From assembly GCF_003050785.1 (NCBI RefSeq), contig NZ_QAOH01000004.1, positions 124,001 through 188,000 on the forward strand: a DNA stretch of 64,000 nucleotides, written 5' to 3'. The notes under the pieces are model-generated. The model was not told the origin of the DNA, ran no database searches, and saw only the letters and a program-made list of their open reading frames with translations. Below are positions 9,057-18,194 of the stretch, in pieces; within the stretch, counting starts at the first letter, position 1, and each line of letters opens with the position of its first letter. The position numbers and the translations under genes were made by a program. This DNA comes from Celeribacter persicus (GTDB lineage: Bacteria; Pseudomonadota; Alphaproteobacteria; Rhodobacterales; Rhodobacteraceae).

Positions 9057-9648
9057 CGCGCCCCTCCTTCCACGCCAGAAGCGCCGGGTTCGGGGCCTCG
9101 GCCCCCGGCACGTCGACCGGCGCGGCAGTCCAGCCGGAGCCGGACGGAAGCCCCTGCCCCTGCGCACCCGCATCCAGTGCCCGCAAGGCCGCGATATTGG
9201 CCTGAACCACCGGGGCCTGCGCCATGGTGGAGGCGACAGAGCGTTGAAACTCCTGCGATTTCACCTGATAGCGCGCGCCGAAATAGAAGGACACGATGGT
9301 GCCTAAAAGCCACCACAACGGCTCCGGCACGAGCGCGATGCCCTGCATCCGGGAGGCGAACCAGATCGGATCGACCATGGCGGAAACGCAAAGCCCGATG
9401 GTGCCAAAGGCCATCAGCGGGCGCGGCACACGATTGAGCGCATCCATGAAGCGGTCGAAATACCCCCTTTGCACACCGGCTTGCGGCCCCGCGAACTCGC
9501 CCGCGAATTGCTGCATCGCCGCCGAACGGTAGCCCGCCTCGCGCGCGCCAGCGTTTTCCTTGTTCTCGAAGAACACCTCCGCCGTGTCCTTCACCACATT
9601 GCGCCCGTCGCCGAACAGCAAATCGAAAATCCGCCCGATCACCCCCAT
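9049..9648 (-). CDS. Three-TM holin, GTA-release type
   Basis: A 199-residue protein of the 3-TM holin family associated with gene transfer agent release. Features include the GVIGRIFDLLFGDGRNVV start, a polar segment to about residue 70, hydrophobic helices at about 75-95 (PLMAFGTIGLCVSAMVDPIWF) and 105-127 (VPEPLWWLLGTIVSFYFGARY), and a Gln/Ala-rich cytoplasmic tail. Holins open the inner membrane so that an endolysin reaches the wall. The muramidase gene lies immediately upstream with a 10-base overlap. In Rhodobacter capsulatus an unlinked holin/endolysin pair is needed for GTA release; equivalence here is inference from family and pairing. Confidence 0.85.
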   Translation of the reverse strand: MGVIGRIFDLLFGDGRNVVKDTAEVFFENKENAGAREAGYRSAAMQQFAGEFAGPQAGVQRGYFDRFMDALNRVPRPLMAFGTIGLCVSAMVDPIWFASRMQGIALVPEPLWWLLGTIVSFYFGARYQVKSQEFQRSVASTMAQAPVVQANIAALRALDAGAQGQGLPSGSGWTAAPVDVPGAEAPNPALLAWKEGRDE

Positions 9649-10250
9649 GCCACCACCCGTGCGGCATGCTCGGCCTCCGTCAGGTGATAGCGCGGGGAAA
9701 TGAAATCTTCGGCGCGGGTGATCCAGCCACCCTTGCCGCCGTCGCGTTTCTTCGCGTATTTGCGCGACCCCGGTCGACGGTCCGCCAAAGCGTAATAGTA
9801 ATTGCGCCGGGCGATGCCGTAAGCGTCCGCGAGATAGGCCGGGGCCAAAGACTGCGCGATGAACGCCGCCTCGATCGTCTGCGGCCCGACCGCCCCGTCA
9901 ATGGCGATGCGCTGGCCCATGTCATTCAGGAGCCGCTGCAAAATCCGCACCGCATTGGCGCCTGCGTTGACATACATGTCGAAGACGCTCGCCTGCAACA
10001 CCGGCGGCAATTCGTCGAGCCGGGGGGCGTGAAAGTAATGTTCGACGAAAATATCCCGTGCCTTGTCCCGCGTCAGTCGTTTGACATCGGTCTCGTTGAT
10101 CCGTCCGTTGCCGTCGAGATCGAGCCCGAGCCGCTGCATCGTTGCAAGCGTGACCCCGTATTTCGTCGCCCCGCCGGGATCGTCGGGGTCGTTGACGTAA
10201 CCACCCTCGCGAGCGACGATTTCCATCGCGATTTGCTGTACTGTTTTCAT
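9639..10250 (-). CDS. Holin-associated N-acetylmuramidase (GH108)
   Basis: Peptidoglycan-cleaving endolysin of glycoside hydrolase family 108. The catalytic region is at the N-terminus (REGGYVNDPDDPGGATKYGV, with the conserved Glu), followed by a middle DGNGRINETDV segment resembling a Ca-binding loop. A C-terminal peptidoglycan-binding module (IDGAVGPQTIEAA) follows. No signal peptide is visible, so it needs the holin encoded next to it to reach the wall. The 203-residue start at 10250 has GAGG eight bases upstream; a longer frame to 10292 lacks one. It is the first gene of the five-gene lysis cassette. Confidence 0.9.
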   Translation of the reverse strand: MKTVQQIAMEIVAREGGYVNDPDDPGGATKYGVTLATMQRLGLDLDGNGRINETDVKRLTRDKARDIFVEHYFHAPRLDELPPVLQASVFDMYVNAGANAVRILQRLLNDMGQRIAIDGAVGPQTIEAAFIAQSLAPAYLADAYGIARRNYYYALADRRPGSRKYAKKRDGGKGGWITRAEDFISPRYHLTEAEHAARVVAWG

Positions 10251-10342
10251 CTGCCTCAATCCCACCAAATTGATGAGTTGAGGCTCGCGCAAAAAGGTTA
10301 ACGTCGGCGGAGTTGGGCGTTCGGAGTGGACCTTAAAGGCAG

Positions 10343-10933
10343 TTAACCGCCCTCCCCACGCGCCTTCTGTTTGGCCTCGAACTGCTCCCAGACCTGCATA
10401 CGGCCCTTCTGGCGCGCATCCGCAAGCCAGAGTTTTTTGCGCACATCGGGCAATTCCATGGACCTGTATTCTCCCCTCGAAAATTTGGCCCAGTCGATTG
10501 CGAGGCCCTGTTTGACCATCTCAGCCGACAAGTCACGCCCATCCGGCAGGTAACAGCGCGCAACCGTGCGGCCATGACTGTCCACATCTGTCACCTCGGT
10601 GCGAATGGATTGACCTTTACAAAGTTTGACCAGAGCCCATTTTGCCTTTTTTCCATATGGATGATTGAGCTCAGGCGCATCAACCCCAAAGAGACGGATT
10701 TGGGTCTTGGCGATGGTCAGCGTATCGCCATCAACGACATAAGCGGCGCCCCGCAAGACGGGCTTTTCCGAAGCCTCTCTTGCCGTCTTCTCATTAAATG
10801 GCGCAGGCTTGAGAGTTGGACGATAGTGCGGTTTAGGCTCGACCGGCTTGAGCGAACGCCTTACATCTTTCTTCGCTTGGCCAATGAATAAACCACCAAT
10901 GATGATGGCCGAGACAATAAGAAATTCAAACAT
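10343..10933 (-). CDS. Membrane-anchored thermonuclease-like nuclease
   Basis: A 196-residue protein with an N-terminal membrane anchor (residues 3-20, EFLIVSAIIIGGLFIGQ) and a staphylococcal-nuclease (SNc) domain from about residue 60. It shows VVDGDTLTI, RLFGVDAPELNHPYGKKA and RTVARCYLP, matching the conserved Asp, Arg and Glu positions of the Ca-dependent fold. It probably cuts DNA or RNA at the outer membrane face. The middle of the gene is AT-rich: 26 of 60 bases are G or C in 10621-10680, unlike its neighbours, which hints at acquisition. It lies just upstream of the lysis cassette but has its own start. Confidence 0.8.
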   Translation of the reverse strand: MFEFLIVSAIIIGGLFIGQAKKDVRRSLKPVEPKPHYRPTLKPAPFNEKTAREASEKPVLRGAAYVVDGDTLTIAKTQIRLFGVDAPELNHPYGKKAKWALVKLCKGQSIRTEVTDVDSHGRTVARCYLPDGRDLSAEMVKQGLAIDWAKFSRGEYRSMELPDVRKKLWLADARQKGRMQVWEQFEAKQKARGEGG

Positions 10934-11026
10934 GTTTAATTTCCCCTAAACGGGGAGATTGAACGACAGACTTCTTAAGATTTCAAGAAAAACACCAGAC
11001 TATTCTTGTCATTAGGCCGCCGGACC

Positions 11027-11479
11027 TCAACTCTCCGGCTCCACATAAACCCCGGTCTCCTTGAGGCTGTCCATCACCTCTTTCGGCATATAGGTCTCGT
11101 CGTGTTTGGCCAGAATTTCGGTCGCCACGAAGATGCCCCCGACCATGGAGCCGGTGCCGATCATGCCCTGGTTTTCGCCGAAGAGATCGGGCAGCACGCC
11201 CTCGAAGGTCACCGGGATGGTTTCCGCCCCGTCGGTCACGGAGAAGGTCACATGGGTGCCTTCGCCGCGCACCAGAGAGCCGTCTTCCACCAGCCCGCCA
11301 AGCCGGAAAATCTCCCCTTCGCGCGGCGGCTCGGCCACCACTTTCGAGGGGTCGCGGTAGAGGTTGATCCCATCGCGCATCGCATAGCCGATCATGCCGG
11401 TGGACAGCGCCAGCGCCACGGCGGCGACGGCGAAGACCTGAATGCGGCGTGTCTTTTTAAGGTTCTTCAAACCGGCCAT
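11027..11479 (-). CDS. ccmE: Haem chaperone CcmE
   Basis: Membrane-anchored periplasmic protein that binds haem covalently and hands it to CcmF. The 150-residue protein has an N-terminal anchor (about residues 13-30), an OB-fold beta-barrel and the haem-ligating stretch AKHDETYMP near residue 124, with the conserved His and following Tyr. It is separated from ccmF by about 2.9 kb of lysis and nuclease genes, an interruption of the usual ccmE-ccmF neighbourhood. GGAGGAGAT lies just upstream of the ATG. argC is 24 bases upstream in the same direction, so the two may share a transcript. Confidence 0.95.
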   Translation of the reverse strand: MAGLKNLKKTRRIQVFAVAAVALALSTGMIGYAMRDGINLYRDPSKVVAEPPREGEIFRLGGLVEDGSLVRGEGTHVTFSVTDGAETIPVTFEGVLPDLFGENQGMIGTGSMVGGIFVATEILAKHDETYMPKEVMDSLKETGVYVEPES

Positions 11480-11503
11480 GGGATCTCCTCCTCAGGTCTT
11501 GAA

Positions 11504-12532
11504 TCACGGATACATGGGGACACTCATGAGACCCGTGGTCTCATTGAGGCCCAGCATCAGGTTGGCGTTCTGGATCGCCTGACCGGACGAGCCCTTGGTC
11601 AGGTTGTCGATGGTGCCAATGACGATGGTACGGCCCGGAATACGGTCCTCCACCACCCCAATATGGCAGAAATTCGAGCCGCGCACATGTTTCATCGCGG
11701 GCGCTTGGCCGAACGGCAGCACATGAATGAAGGGCTCGGTCATGTAAGCGTCGGCCAGCGCGTAATGCACGGCGGTGGCCTCGCCCTGCACGTAGGCCGT
11801 AGCGAGGATGCCACGGGTCGCCGGGATCAGGTTCGGCGTGAACTGGATGCGCACATCCCGGCCCGCCACCTTTGAGAACTCCTGATCGAACTCGCCCAGA
11901 TGCCGGTGCTTGCCGCCGATGGAATAGCCGAAGGCGTTGTCTTCCAACTCACCGTAAAGCAGGTGTTCCTTGAGCGAGCGCCCCGCGCCGGACACGGCCA
12001 CCTTGAGATCGAGAATGATCTGGTCGAGATCGATGACACCGGCGGCAATCAGAGGCCGCAAAATGAACTGCCCCGTCGCGGCGTTACAGCCGGTGCCCGC
12101 CACAAGACGCGCGCCCCTGATCTCGTCGCGGTAGAATTCGGTCAGGCCATAGACCGCCTCTTTCTGAATCTCCACGGCCGAATGCGGCTTGCCATACCAT
12201 TTCTCGTATTCATCCGGGTCACGGAGACGGAAATCGGCGGAGAGATCGACGACCTTCGTGGTCGGCGGCAGGTCCTTGATCACCGCTTGCGAGGTCGCGT
12301 GCGGCAGGGCGCAAAACGCCAGATCGACGGCGGAAAAATCAATATCCTCGATTTTGCATAGCGCCGGCAGATCCATGTGACGCAGATGCGGATAGACCTC
12401 ACTCATCTCCATGCCCGCCTTGCGGTCACCCGAAAGCGCCACGACCTCCATCATCGGATGGGTTGCGATCAGGCGGACAAGTTCCGCGCCCGTGTAGCCG
12501 GAAGCTCCAAGAATGGCGATTTTATAGCTCAT
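11504..12532 (-). CDS. argC: N-acetyl-gamma-glutamyl-phosphate reductase
   Basis: NADPH-dependent third step of arginine synthesis, giving N-acetylglutamate semialdehyde. The nucleotide-binding loop [14 protein letters not shown] is at residues 9-22, and the active-site cysteine lies in [13 protein letters not shown] near residue 149. The 342-residue length is that of the type 1 ArgC. No other arg gene is adjacent; it is grouped with ccmE downstream and murI upstream. An FNR-like palindrome lies 35 bases before the start. Confidence 0.96.
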   Translation of the reverse strand: MSYKIAILGASGYTGAELVRLIATHPMMEVVALSGDRKAGMEMSEVYPHLRHMDLPALCKIEDIDFSAVDLAFCALPHATSQAVIKDLPPTTKVVDLSADFRLRDPDEYEKWYGKPHSAVEIQKEAVYGLTEFYRDEIRGARLVAGTGCNAATGQFILRPLIAAGVIDLDQIILDLKVAVSGAGRSLKEHLLYGELEDNAFGYSIGGKHRHLGEFDQEFSKVAGRDVRIQFTPNLIPATRGILATAYVQGEATAVHYALADAYMTEPFIHVLPFGQAPAMKHVRGSNFCHIGVVEDRIPGRTIVIGTIDNLTKGSSGQAIQNANLMLGLNETTGLMSVPMYP

Positions 12533-12566
12533 AGCAGTCGTCTTTCACATCGGCCCCGCCATGCCC

Positions 12567-12580
12567 TTGATCCGGGTCAA
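12567..12580. promoter_or_regulatory. FNR-type palindrome upstream of argC
   Basis: TTGATCCGGGTCAA fits the TTGA-N6-TCAA form used by FnrL/Crp-Fnr proteins of Rhodobacteraceae, with one mismatch to the stricter TTGAT-N4-ATCAA. It ends 34 bases before the argC-ccmE start region. Oxygen control of a transcript carrying ccmE would make sense, but a chance match is possible. Confidence 0.35.
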
Positions 12581-12652
12581 GCAGGTGCCCCAATTTAGAA
12601 GGATTCTGAATCTATCGCAATTGCGACGGGTGGGCGCAGGGCGAATGGCCCG

Positions 12653-13465
12653 TCAAGCCTTGATGAACTCGACTTTTCGTCGCAGGAATTGCGTGGCCCC
12701 GCGCGAGACTTTAACGGGGTCGCCCGTGGTCAGGAACATTGTTTCGGTGCCCGGCCCCACCATTGCAGGGTGTCGCGTCAGGTAGTCGGCCAGCGAGGAG
12801 GCCACCAGATTGGCCTGGCTGAACACTTTCACATCCGCACCCAACGCGTCCTGAAACGCCTCTTCCATCATCGGGTAATGGGTACAACCGAGAATGGCCG
12901 CATCCGGCGTCGGCATCTTGCGTTTGAGCGCATCGACATGGGAACGCACTAGCGCGTCGGCGAGAATCAAGTCGCCGTCTTCGATGGCATCCACGACGCC
13001 GCCGCAGGCTTGTGCCTCGACATCCACACCGATGGCGCGGAACGCCAGCTCGCGCTGGAAGGCACGGGAGGCGACGGTCGCGGGGGTCGCGAACAGCGCC
13101 ACATGCTTCACCTCGACTTCGCGCGGGGGCGAGTTGTCGCCCCATTGCCGTTCTGTGAGCGCTTCGATCAGCGGCACGAAAACACCGAGCACCCGCTTGT
13201 CACGCGGAATCCAGCTTTCCTGCATCCGCCGCAGCGCCGCAGCAGAAGCGGTGTTGCAGGCAAGGATCACAAGATCGCACCCCGCTTCCCAAAGCCGTTC
13301 CACGGCGGAGGTGGTCAGGTTGTAAATGTCATCGGCGGTCCGCACCCCGTAAGGTGCGTGCGCATTGTCGCCGAAATAGACGAAGGGCACGTCGGGCAGC
13401 CGTTTCTGAACCGCGTCCAACACGGTCAACCCGCCCAAACCACTGTCAAAAATGCCGACTGCCAT
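12653..13465 (-). CDS. murI: Glutamate racemase
   Basis: Cofactor-independent racemase that makes D-glutamate for peptidoglycan. The two catalytic cysteines are visible in [12 protein letters not shown] (about residue 70) and AILGCTHYP (about residue 190). The N-terminus carries [11 protein letters not shown], and the 270-residue length is typical. It lies one base from the stop of the upstream acyltransferase gene, so the two are probably co-transcribed; both concern the cell envelope. Confidence 0.95.
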   Translation of the reverse strand: MAVGIFDSGLGGLTVLDAVQKRLPDVPFVYFGDNAHAPYGVRTADDIYNLTTSAVERLWEAGCDLVILACNTASAAALRRMQESWIPRDKRVLGVFVPLIEALTERQWGDNSPPREVEVKHVALFATPATVASRAFQRELAFRAIGVDVEAQACGGVVDAIEDGDLILADALVRSHVDALKRKMPTPDAAILGCTHYPMMEEAFQDALGADVKVFSQANLVASSLADYLTRHPAMVGPGTETMFLTTGDPVKVSRGATQFLRRKVEFIKA

Positions 13466-13466
13466 C

Positions 13467-14384
13467 TCAATACCGATCCTTCAGCCCCTTGCGGGCCGCT
13501 TTTGGGGAATGGGCTCCGTGTTTCGCCTCGAACTCAAAACCCAGCCCGGCATGTGCCAAGGGCTTTGAGGATAGTGAATAGGTCTCGACGCGCAGAAAAT
13601 CCATAAGCTTTTTGCTGTCCCCGCGGAATTCGGCCAGCAGTTCCGGACGGATCGGATCGCCGATCGCCACCCGCACGGGCGTACCGAGACTGCGCCGGAA
13701 TTCCCGGATCAAAAGCCCCATGCGCAGCGTTGCATGGACATGGCTCGCCAATTGGAACAGCCGCGAATTGGCCCCATCGAAATAAAGCGGCACCACCGTT
13801 GCCCCCGATTTCGCCACCATTTTCGCCGTGAACGCCCGCCAAGTCGGATCGAGCGGCGGTCCCATCGGTTTTGCGGCGGTCGACACCGTGCCGCCGGGAA
13901 ACACCCCGATGCAGCCCCCCGCGCCCAGATAATCCAGCGCCGTTTTGCGGGTTTCCAGATTGAGCGCCAAAGCCTCTTTCGTCTCGTCGAACGAAATCGG
14001 CAGGATCACTTTCTCGAGATCATTGGCCCGGCGGAACACCCGGTGTGCCAGAATGCGGAAATCTCCACGGGTGAGCGACAGGATATGGCCCAGCATCAGC
14101 CCGTCGAGAATGCCGTAAGGATGATTGGCCACCACCACAAGCGGCCCCTCGGTCGGAATATTGACCAACGCTCCACGCGTCACCTCGAACGTCAGCCCGT
14201 AGCGCTCCGCCATCACCGCCCAGAAATCGCGACCGCTCGCGACATCTGCATCATAACCCTGCGCTCGCCGGATCAGGCCAATCCGTCCCGTGGCGTTCTC
14301 CATCAGCCGGATCAGCACCCGCCCACCGCGCGTGGCCGCCGAACTTGCATAGGAAATGTCACGGGCCACTTGACGCGCGGTCAT
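13467..14384 (-). CDS. PlsC-like acyltransferase
   Basis: A 305-residue membrane-associated acyltransferase that probably acylates a lysophospholipid or similar glycerolipid. The catalytic block is [14 protein letters not shown] (His and Asp spaced as in the PlsC superfamily). The substrate-phosphate block is [11 protein letters not shown], and a third block is [13 protein letters not shown]. Start choice is uncertain: the ATG at 14384 has AGAGGA close upstream, while an in-frame ATG at 14411 has GGGAGAGA and would add nine residues. It sits directly upstream of murI and diverges from a LysR gene. Confidence 0.82.
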   Translation of the reverse strand: MTARQVARDISYASSAATRGGRVLIRLMENATGRIGLIRRAQGYDADVASGRDFWAVMAERYGLTFEVTRGALVNIPTEGPLVVVANHPYGILDGLMLGHILSLTRGDFRILAHRVFRRANDLEKVILPISFDETKEALALNLETRKTALDYLGAGGCIGVFPGGTVSTAAKPMGPPLDPTWRAFTAKMVAKSGATVVPLYFDGANSRLFQLASHVHATLRMGLLIREFRRSLGTPVRVAIGDPIRPELLAEFRGDSKKLMDFLRVETYSLSSKPLAHAGLGFEFEAKHGAHSPKAARKGLKDRY

Positions 14385-14619
14385 GACGTCCTCTGATCCC
14401 CCGACATGCATGCGCTCTCTCCCGACCCGCATTCCGTCCCCTCCCCCATGACCAACTCCCGTTGCCCGAAATCTTTGCATTTGCTTCATATCCTTGCGTC
14501 AATTTGTGTTCACGCAAAGCATTCCCCTTGCGATCTGTGCGAAAACAAAGAATGAAACGGCCAAAATTCCTCTTTAGGCTATATCTCATGTAAACTGCCG
14601 TGAAGAGGAGGAACAGCAG

Positions 14620-15543
14620 GTGACGGGTATGGATTGGGACAAGCTGAGAATTTTTCACGCGGTGGCGGATGCGGGATCGCTCACCCATGCGGGGGACGCA
14701 TTGCATTTGAGCCAGTCGGCAGTGTCGCGTCAAATCCGTGCGCTCGAAGAATCGCTCTCCACCACCCTGTTTCACCGCCACGCCCGCGGATTGATTCTGA
14801 CGGAACAGGGCGAGTTGCTGTTCGAGGCCACCCGCGCCATGGCGAAACGGCTCGACGCCGCCGCCGCGCGCATTCGCGACAGTGAGGAAGAGGTTTACGG
14901 TGAATTGCGGGTGACCTCCGCCACCGGCTTCGGCACGCTCTGGCTCGCGCCGCGTCTGTCGAAGCTTTACGAGAAGTACCCCGAGCTGAACATCGACCTG
15001 ATGCTCGAAGAGCGCGTGCTCGACCTGCCGATGCGCGAGGCCGATGTGGCGATCCGGATGAAGGAACCCTCGCAGGCCGATCTGATCCGCAAGCGGTTAA
15101 TGAACATCCGCATGCGTCTTTTCGCAACACCGGAGTATCTCGCCGAACACGGGACGCCGGAAACTATGGACGATCTGACCAAGCATCGGCTGATCTGCCA
15201 GAATCCGAATTCCCATCAGGTCGCCGCCGGCGCTCGTCTCGTCGAAGAGCTGAACGATCACAACATCCGTTCGAAGCTTTTCGTGAACAATTATTTCGGC
15301 GTGCTTCAGGCCGTGCTCAACCACCTCGGAGTGGGCGTGCTACCCGATTATCTGGTCGAAACCTCGCCCCATCTGGTGCGCGTCCTGCCCGGTGTGGAAA
15401 GCGGTGAAGTGCCCGTCTTCCTCGCCTATCCCGAAGAGTTGCGCCATTCCAAACGCATCGAGGTGTTCCGCGATTTCATCATCGAAGAGATCAACGCCCA
15501 CCGCCGCCTGATGCGCGACGAAGACGGTGGCGAGCCCTCCTGA
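14620..15543 (+). CDS. LysR family transcriptional regulator
   Basis: A 307-residue LTTR with the N-terminal helix-turn-helix at about residues 20-45 (GSLTHAGDALHLSQSAVSRQI) and the effector-binding domain from about residue 95. Translation probably begins at the GTG at 14620, because AGGAGG lies eight bases before it; the ATG at 14629 is too far from that site. LTTRs usually control a divergent neighbour, here the acyltransferase-murI unit 235 bases away, but no clear T-N11-A box was picked out. A candidate sRNA gene lies downstream. Target and ligand are unknown. Confidence 0.9.
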   Translation: MTGMDWDKLRIFHAVADAGSLTHAGDALHLSQSAVSRQIRALEESLSTTLFHRHARGLILTEQGELLFEATRAMAKRLDAAAARIRDSEEEVYGELRVTSATGFGTLWLAPRLSKLYEKYPELNIDLMLEERVLDLPMREADVAIRMKEPSQADLIRKRLMNIRMRLFATPEYLAEHGTPETMDDLTKHRLICQNPNSHQVAAGARLVEELNDHNIRSKLFVNNYFGVLQAVLNHLGVGVLPDYLVETSPHLVRVLPGVESGEVPVFLAYPEELRHSKRIEVFRDFIIEEINAHRRLMRDEDGGEPS

Positions 15544-15657
15544 GCCCCGCTTTCTGCCCCGCCATCCCGGACCACACAACGCGTCCTCGGGCATATCTCA
15601 GATGGATGATATGCGTTTTCCGCATAGCGGCATTGCAATGCATGCGCAGAAAATTCC

Positions 15658-15686
15658 TTGAACGATTCACAAACTGCCCCTAAATG
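15658..15686 (+). promoter_or_regulatory. Sigma-70 promoter of the sRNA candidate
   Basis: A -35 box TTGAAC (15658-15663) and a -10 box TAAATG (15681-15686) are separated by 17 bases. Transcription would begin near 15693 and run into the strong terminator at 15745-15772. Confidence 0.5.
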
Positions 15687-15692
15687 CAGCAA

Positions 15693-15772
15693 TGAAGCCG
15701 CTGATTGAGGCAGCTCAGTGCGGTTTTACCTCCCTGTTGGACTTAGGCCGAGCTTTGCTCGGCCTTTTTTTT
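15693..15772 (+). ncRNA. Candidate trans-acting small RNA
   Basis: An 80-base predicted transcript between LysR and purL with all parts of a free-standing bacterial sRNA: a promoter, a 5' imperfect hairpin (about 15697-15723, CCGC..TGA pairing with TCA..GCGG), an unpaired T-rich stretch with CCTCCCTG (15729-15736, complementary to Shine-Dalgarno sequences), and a 3' terminator. There is no start codon with a binding site inside it. Exposed CCUCC motifs are known in several alphaproteobacterial stress sRNAs. It was not matched to a named family; expression is inferred. Confidence 0.5.
15745..15772 (+). terminator. Strong terminator ahead of purL
   Basis: A perfect 9-bp stem AGGCCGAGC / GCTCGGCCT with a TTT loop is followed by eight T residues. 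It is 202 bases from the LysR stop, so it most likely ends the sRNA candidate rather than the LysR message. Confidence 0.9.
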
Positions 15773-15965
15773 GCTTTCGTTTCGGTTTTATGCCGCCCGG
15801 TCCGTGACCACGCATCCCTCCCCGGAAACACCTGAAAGGAAACTCCTCGAAAGCCCGCAGGGGATCGACAACGCGCTCTTTAGCCCCTTTCCCAAAACCG
15901 CCAAACGTCCTAAGAGGGCGCGTAACGACAGGCTGCCGCCCAAGTGGACATTCGAGGGGACATTC

Positions 15966-18125
15966 ATGACCGAACCCGCCATCACCGAAGAGATCATCGC
16001 CGCCCACGGTCTCAAGCCGGAAGAATACGCCGAAATCCTGCGCATTCTGAACCGCGAACCGACCTTCACCGAGCTGGGTATCTTTTCGGCCATGTGGAAC
16101 GAACACTGTTCCTACAAATCCTCGAAACTGCACCTGCGCAAACTGCCGACCTCCGGCCCGCAGGTCATCTGTGGCCCAGGTGAGAACGCGGGTGTGGTCG
16201 ATATCGGTGACGGGCAAGCCGTGGTCTTCAAGATGGAAAGCCACAACCACCCCTCCTATATCGAGCCCTACCAAGGGGCCGCGACCGGCGTCGGCGGCAT
16301 CCTGCGCGACGTGTTCACCATGGGCGCACGCCCCATCGCGGCGATGAATTCCCTCTCCTTCGGCGTCAAGGAGCACCCCAAAACCAAACAGCTTGTCCAT
16401 GGCGTCGTCGAAGGTGTCGGCGGCTATGGCAACTGTTTCGGGGTGCCGACCGTGGGCGGCGAGGTCCGCTTCCACGCCGCCTATAACGGCAACTGCCTCG
16501 TGAACGCTTTCGCCGCCGGTCTGGCGGACGCGGACAAGATTTTCTACTCGGCGGCCTCGGGCGTCGGCATGCCCGTCGTCTACCTCGGTGCGAAAACCGG
16601 TCGTGACGGTGTTGGCGGCGCGACCATGGCGTCTGCCGAATTCGACGACAGCATCGAGGAGAAACGCCCCACCGTTCAGGTCGGCGATCCGTTCACCGAG
16701 AAATGTCTGATGGAAGCCACCCTTGAGCTGATGCGGACCGGCGCGGTGATCTCCATTCAGGATATGGGGGCCGCCGGTCTCACCTGTTCCGCCGTCGAGA
16801 TGGGCGACAAGGGCGGTCTTGGCGTGCGTCTCGATCTCGAAAACGTGCCGCAGCGCGAACCGAACATGACCGCCTATGAGATGATGCTTTCTGAATCTCA
16901 GGAACGCATGCTCATGGTGCTGAAGCCCGAGAAAGAGGCCGAGGCGCGTGCGGTGTTCGAGAAATGGGACCTCGATTTCGCCATCGTCGGCGAGACCATC
17001 GAGGAAGACCGCTTCCTGATCATGCACAACGGCACCTGCATGGCCGACCTGCCGCTGTCCACACTCGCCTCCTCCGCGCCGGAATACGACCGTCCTTGGG
17101 TTCCGACGCCCGAGGCCGAACAGGTCGCCGACGTGCCGCAGATCGACGCCATCGACGGGCTCAAAGGGCTGATCTCCTCGCCGAACTACGCCTCGAAAGC
17201 GTGGGTCTATGAGCAATACGACACGCAGGTCATGGCCGACAGCGTGCGCACCCCGGGCCTTGGCGCCGGTGTGATCCGTGTCCATGGCACGCCCAAGATG
17301 CTCGCCTTCACCTCCGACGTGACGCCGCGCTACGTGCGTGCCAACCCGGTCGAGGGTGGCAAACAGGCCGTAGCGGAAGCTTACCGCAATCTCTCCGCCG
17401 TGGGCGCCCTGCCGCTCGCGACCACCGACAACCTGAACTTCGGCAACCCGGAGAAACCGGAGATCATGGGGCAATTCGTGGGCGCTCTGGATGGCATCGG
17501 TCAGGCCGTCGCCTTCCTCGACATGCCGATCGTGTCGGGCAACGTCTCGCTCTACAACGAAAGCTACGGCGAAGGCATCCTGCCGACCCCGACCATCGGC
17601 GCGGTGGGTCTCATCGCCTCGGAGAACGATCTGATCGCCGGTCTCGCCAATGAGGGCGATATCGCCGTGCTTGTGGGGGAAACCAAGGGACTTTTGGGCC
17701 AGTCCGCGCTCCTTTACGAGGTTTTCAACCGCGAAGATGGCGACGCCCCTCATGTCGATCTTCATGCAGAGAAACGCAACGGCGAATTCATCCGCGCCAA
17801 TGGCAAGCTGATCGGCGCCGTAACCGATCTCTCCGACGGCGGGCTTGCGCTTGCCGCCTTCGAGATGGCCGAAGCCGCCGGTGTGGGCGTCACACTCGAC
17901 AGTGACGACACCGCCACGCTCTTTGGCGAGGATCAGGCGCGCTACCTCGTCGCCTGCTCTTTTGACGCCGCCGAAGCCCTCATGGCCGCCGCCAGCCAGG
18001 CGGGGGTCCCCATCGCCACCGTCGGCAAATTCGGTGGCGACACGGTGAAATTCGGAACGTCTTCCGCCCCGCTGGCCGAACTATCCGCGATCTATCGCGG
18101 CACCTTCGGCGAGATTTTCGGCTGA
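15966..18125 (+). CDS. purL: Phosphoribosylformylglycinamidine synthase subunit PurL
   Basis: Synthetase subunit of the fourth step of purine synthesis; it makes FGAM from FGAR, ATP and ammonia supplied by PurQ with PurS. At 719 residues it is the small (PurS-dependent) form, not the 1,300-residue fusion. Visible motifs include [10 protein letters not shown], the ATP/Mg site [23 protein letters not shown] and [15 protein letters not shown]. The ATG at 15966 has GAGGGGACA upstream; a longer frame from 15771 starts inside the terminator. purS and purQ are not in the window. bolA and grxD follow, a common Rhodobacteraceae order. Confidence 0.96.
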   Translation: MTEPAITEEIIAAHGLKPEEYAEILRILNREPTFTELGIFSAMWNEHCSYKSSKLHLRKLPTSGPQVICGPGENAGVVDIGDGQAVVFKMESHNHPSYIEPYQGAATGVGGILRDVFTMGARPIAAMNSLSFGVKEHPKTKQLVHGVVEGVGGYGNCFGVPTVGGEVRFHAAYNGNCLVNAFAAGLADADKIFYSAASGVGMPVVYLGAKTGRDGVGGATMASAEFDDSIEEKRPTVQVGDPFTEKCLMEATLELMRTGAVISIQDMGAAGLTCSAVEMGDKGGLGVRLDLENVPQREPNMTAYEMMLSESQERMLMVLKPEKEAEARAVFEKWDLDFAIVGETIEEDRFLIMHNGTCMADLPLSTLASSAPEYDRPWVPTPEAEQVADVPQIDAIDGLKGLISSPNYASKAWVYEQYDTQVMADSVRTPGLGAGVIRVHGTPKMLAFTSDVTPRYVRANPVEGGKQAVAEAYRNLSAVGALPLATTDNLNFGNPEKPEIMGQFVGALDGIGQAVAFLDMPIVSGNVSLYNESYGEGILPTPTIGAVGLIASENDLIAGLANEGDIAVLVGETKGLLGQSALLYEVFNREDGDAPHVDLHAEKRNGEFIRANGKLIGAVTDLSDGGLALAAFEMAEAAGVGVTLDSDDTATLFGEDQARYLVACSFDAAEALMAAASQAGVPIATVGKFGGDTVKFGTSSAPLAELSAIYRGTFGEIFG

Positions 18126-18152
18126 TCCTCTTCTTGGCCATATCATCTCAAG

Positions 18153-18178
18153 AAGGCCCGCCAAACCGCGGGCCTTTT
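18153..18178 (+). terminator. Terminator after purL
   Basis: A 9-bp stem AAGGCCCGC / GCGGGCCTT with a 6-base loop and a TTTT end, 28 bases past the purL stop. The next gene starts 17 bases later and would need its own promoter or readthrough. Confidence 0.8.
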
Positions 18179-18194
18179 GCTTTATAAGACACTC

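Noticed and set aside
8312-10933. Interpretation as a prophage remnant
   Set aside because: Only lysis and nuclease genes are present. There is no integrase, terminase, capsid, tail gene or attachment repeat, and the holin belongs to the GTA-release type.
15726-17765. A 679-codon minus-strand frame opposite purL
   Set aside because: Antisense shadow; it would also run through the sRNA terminator region.
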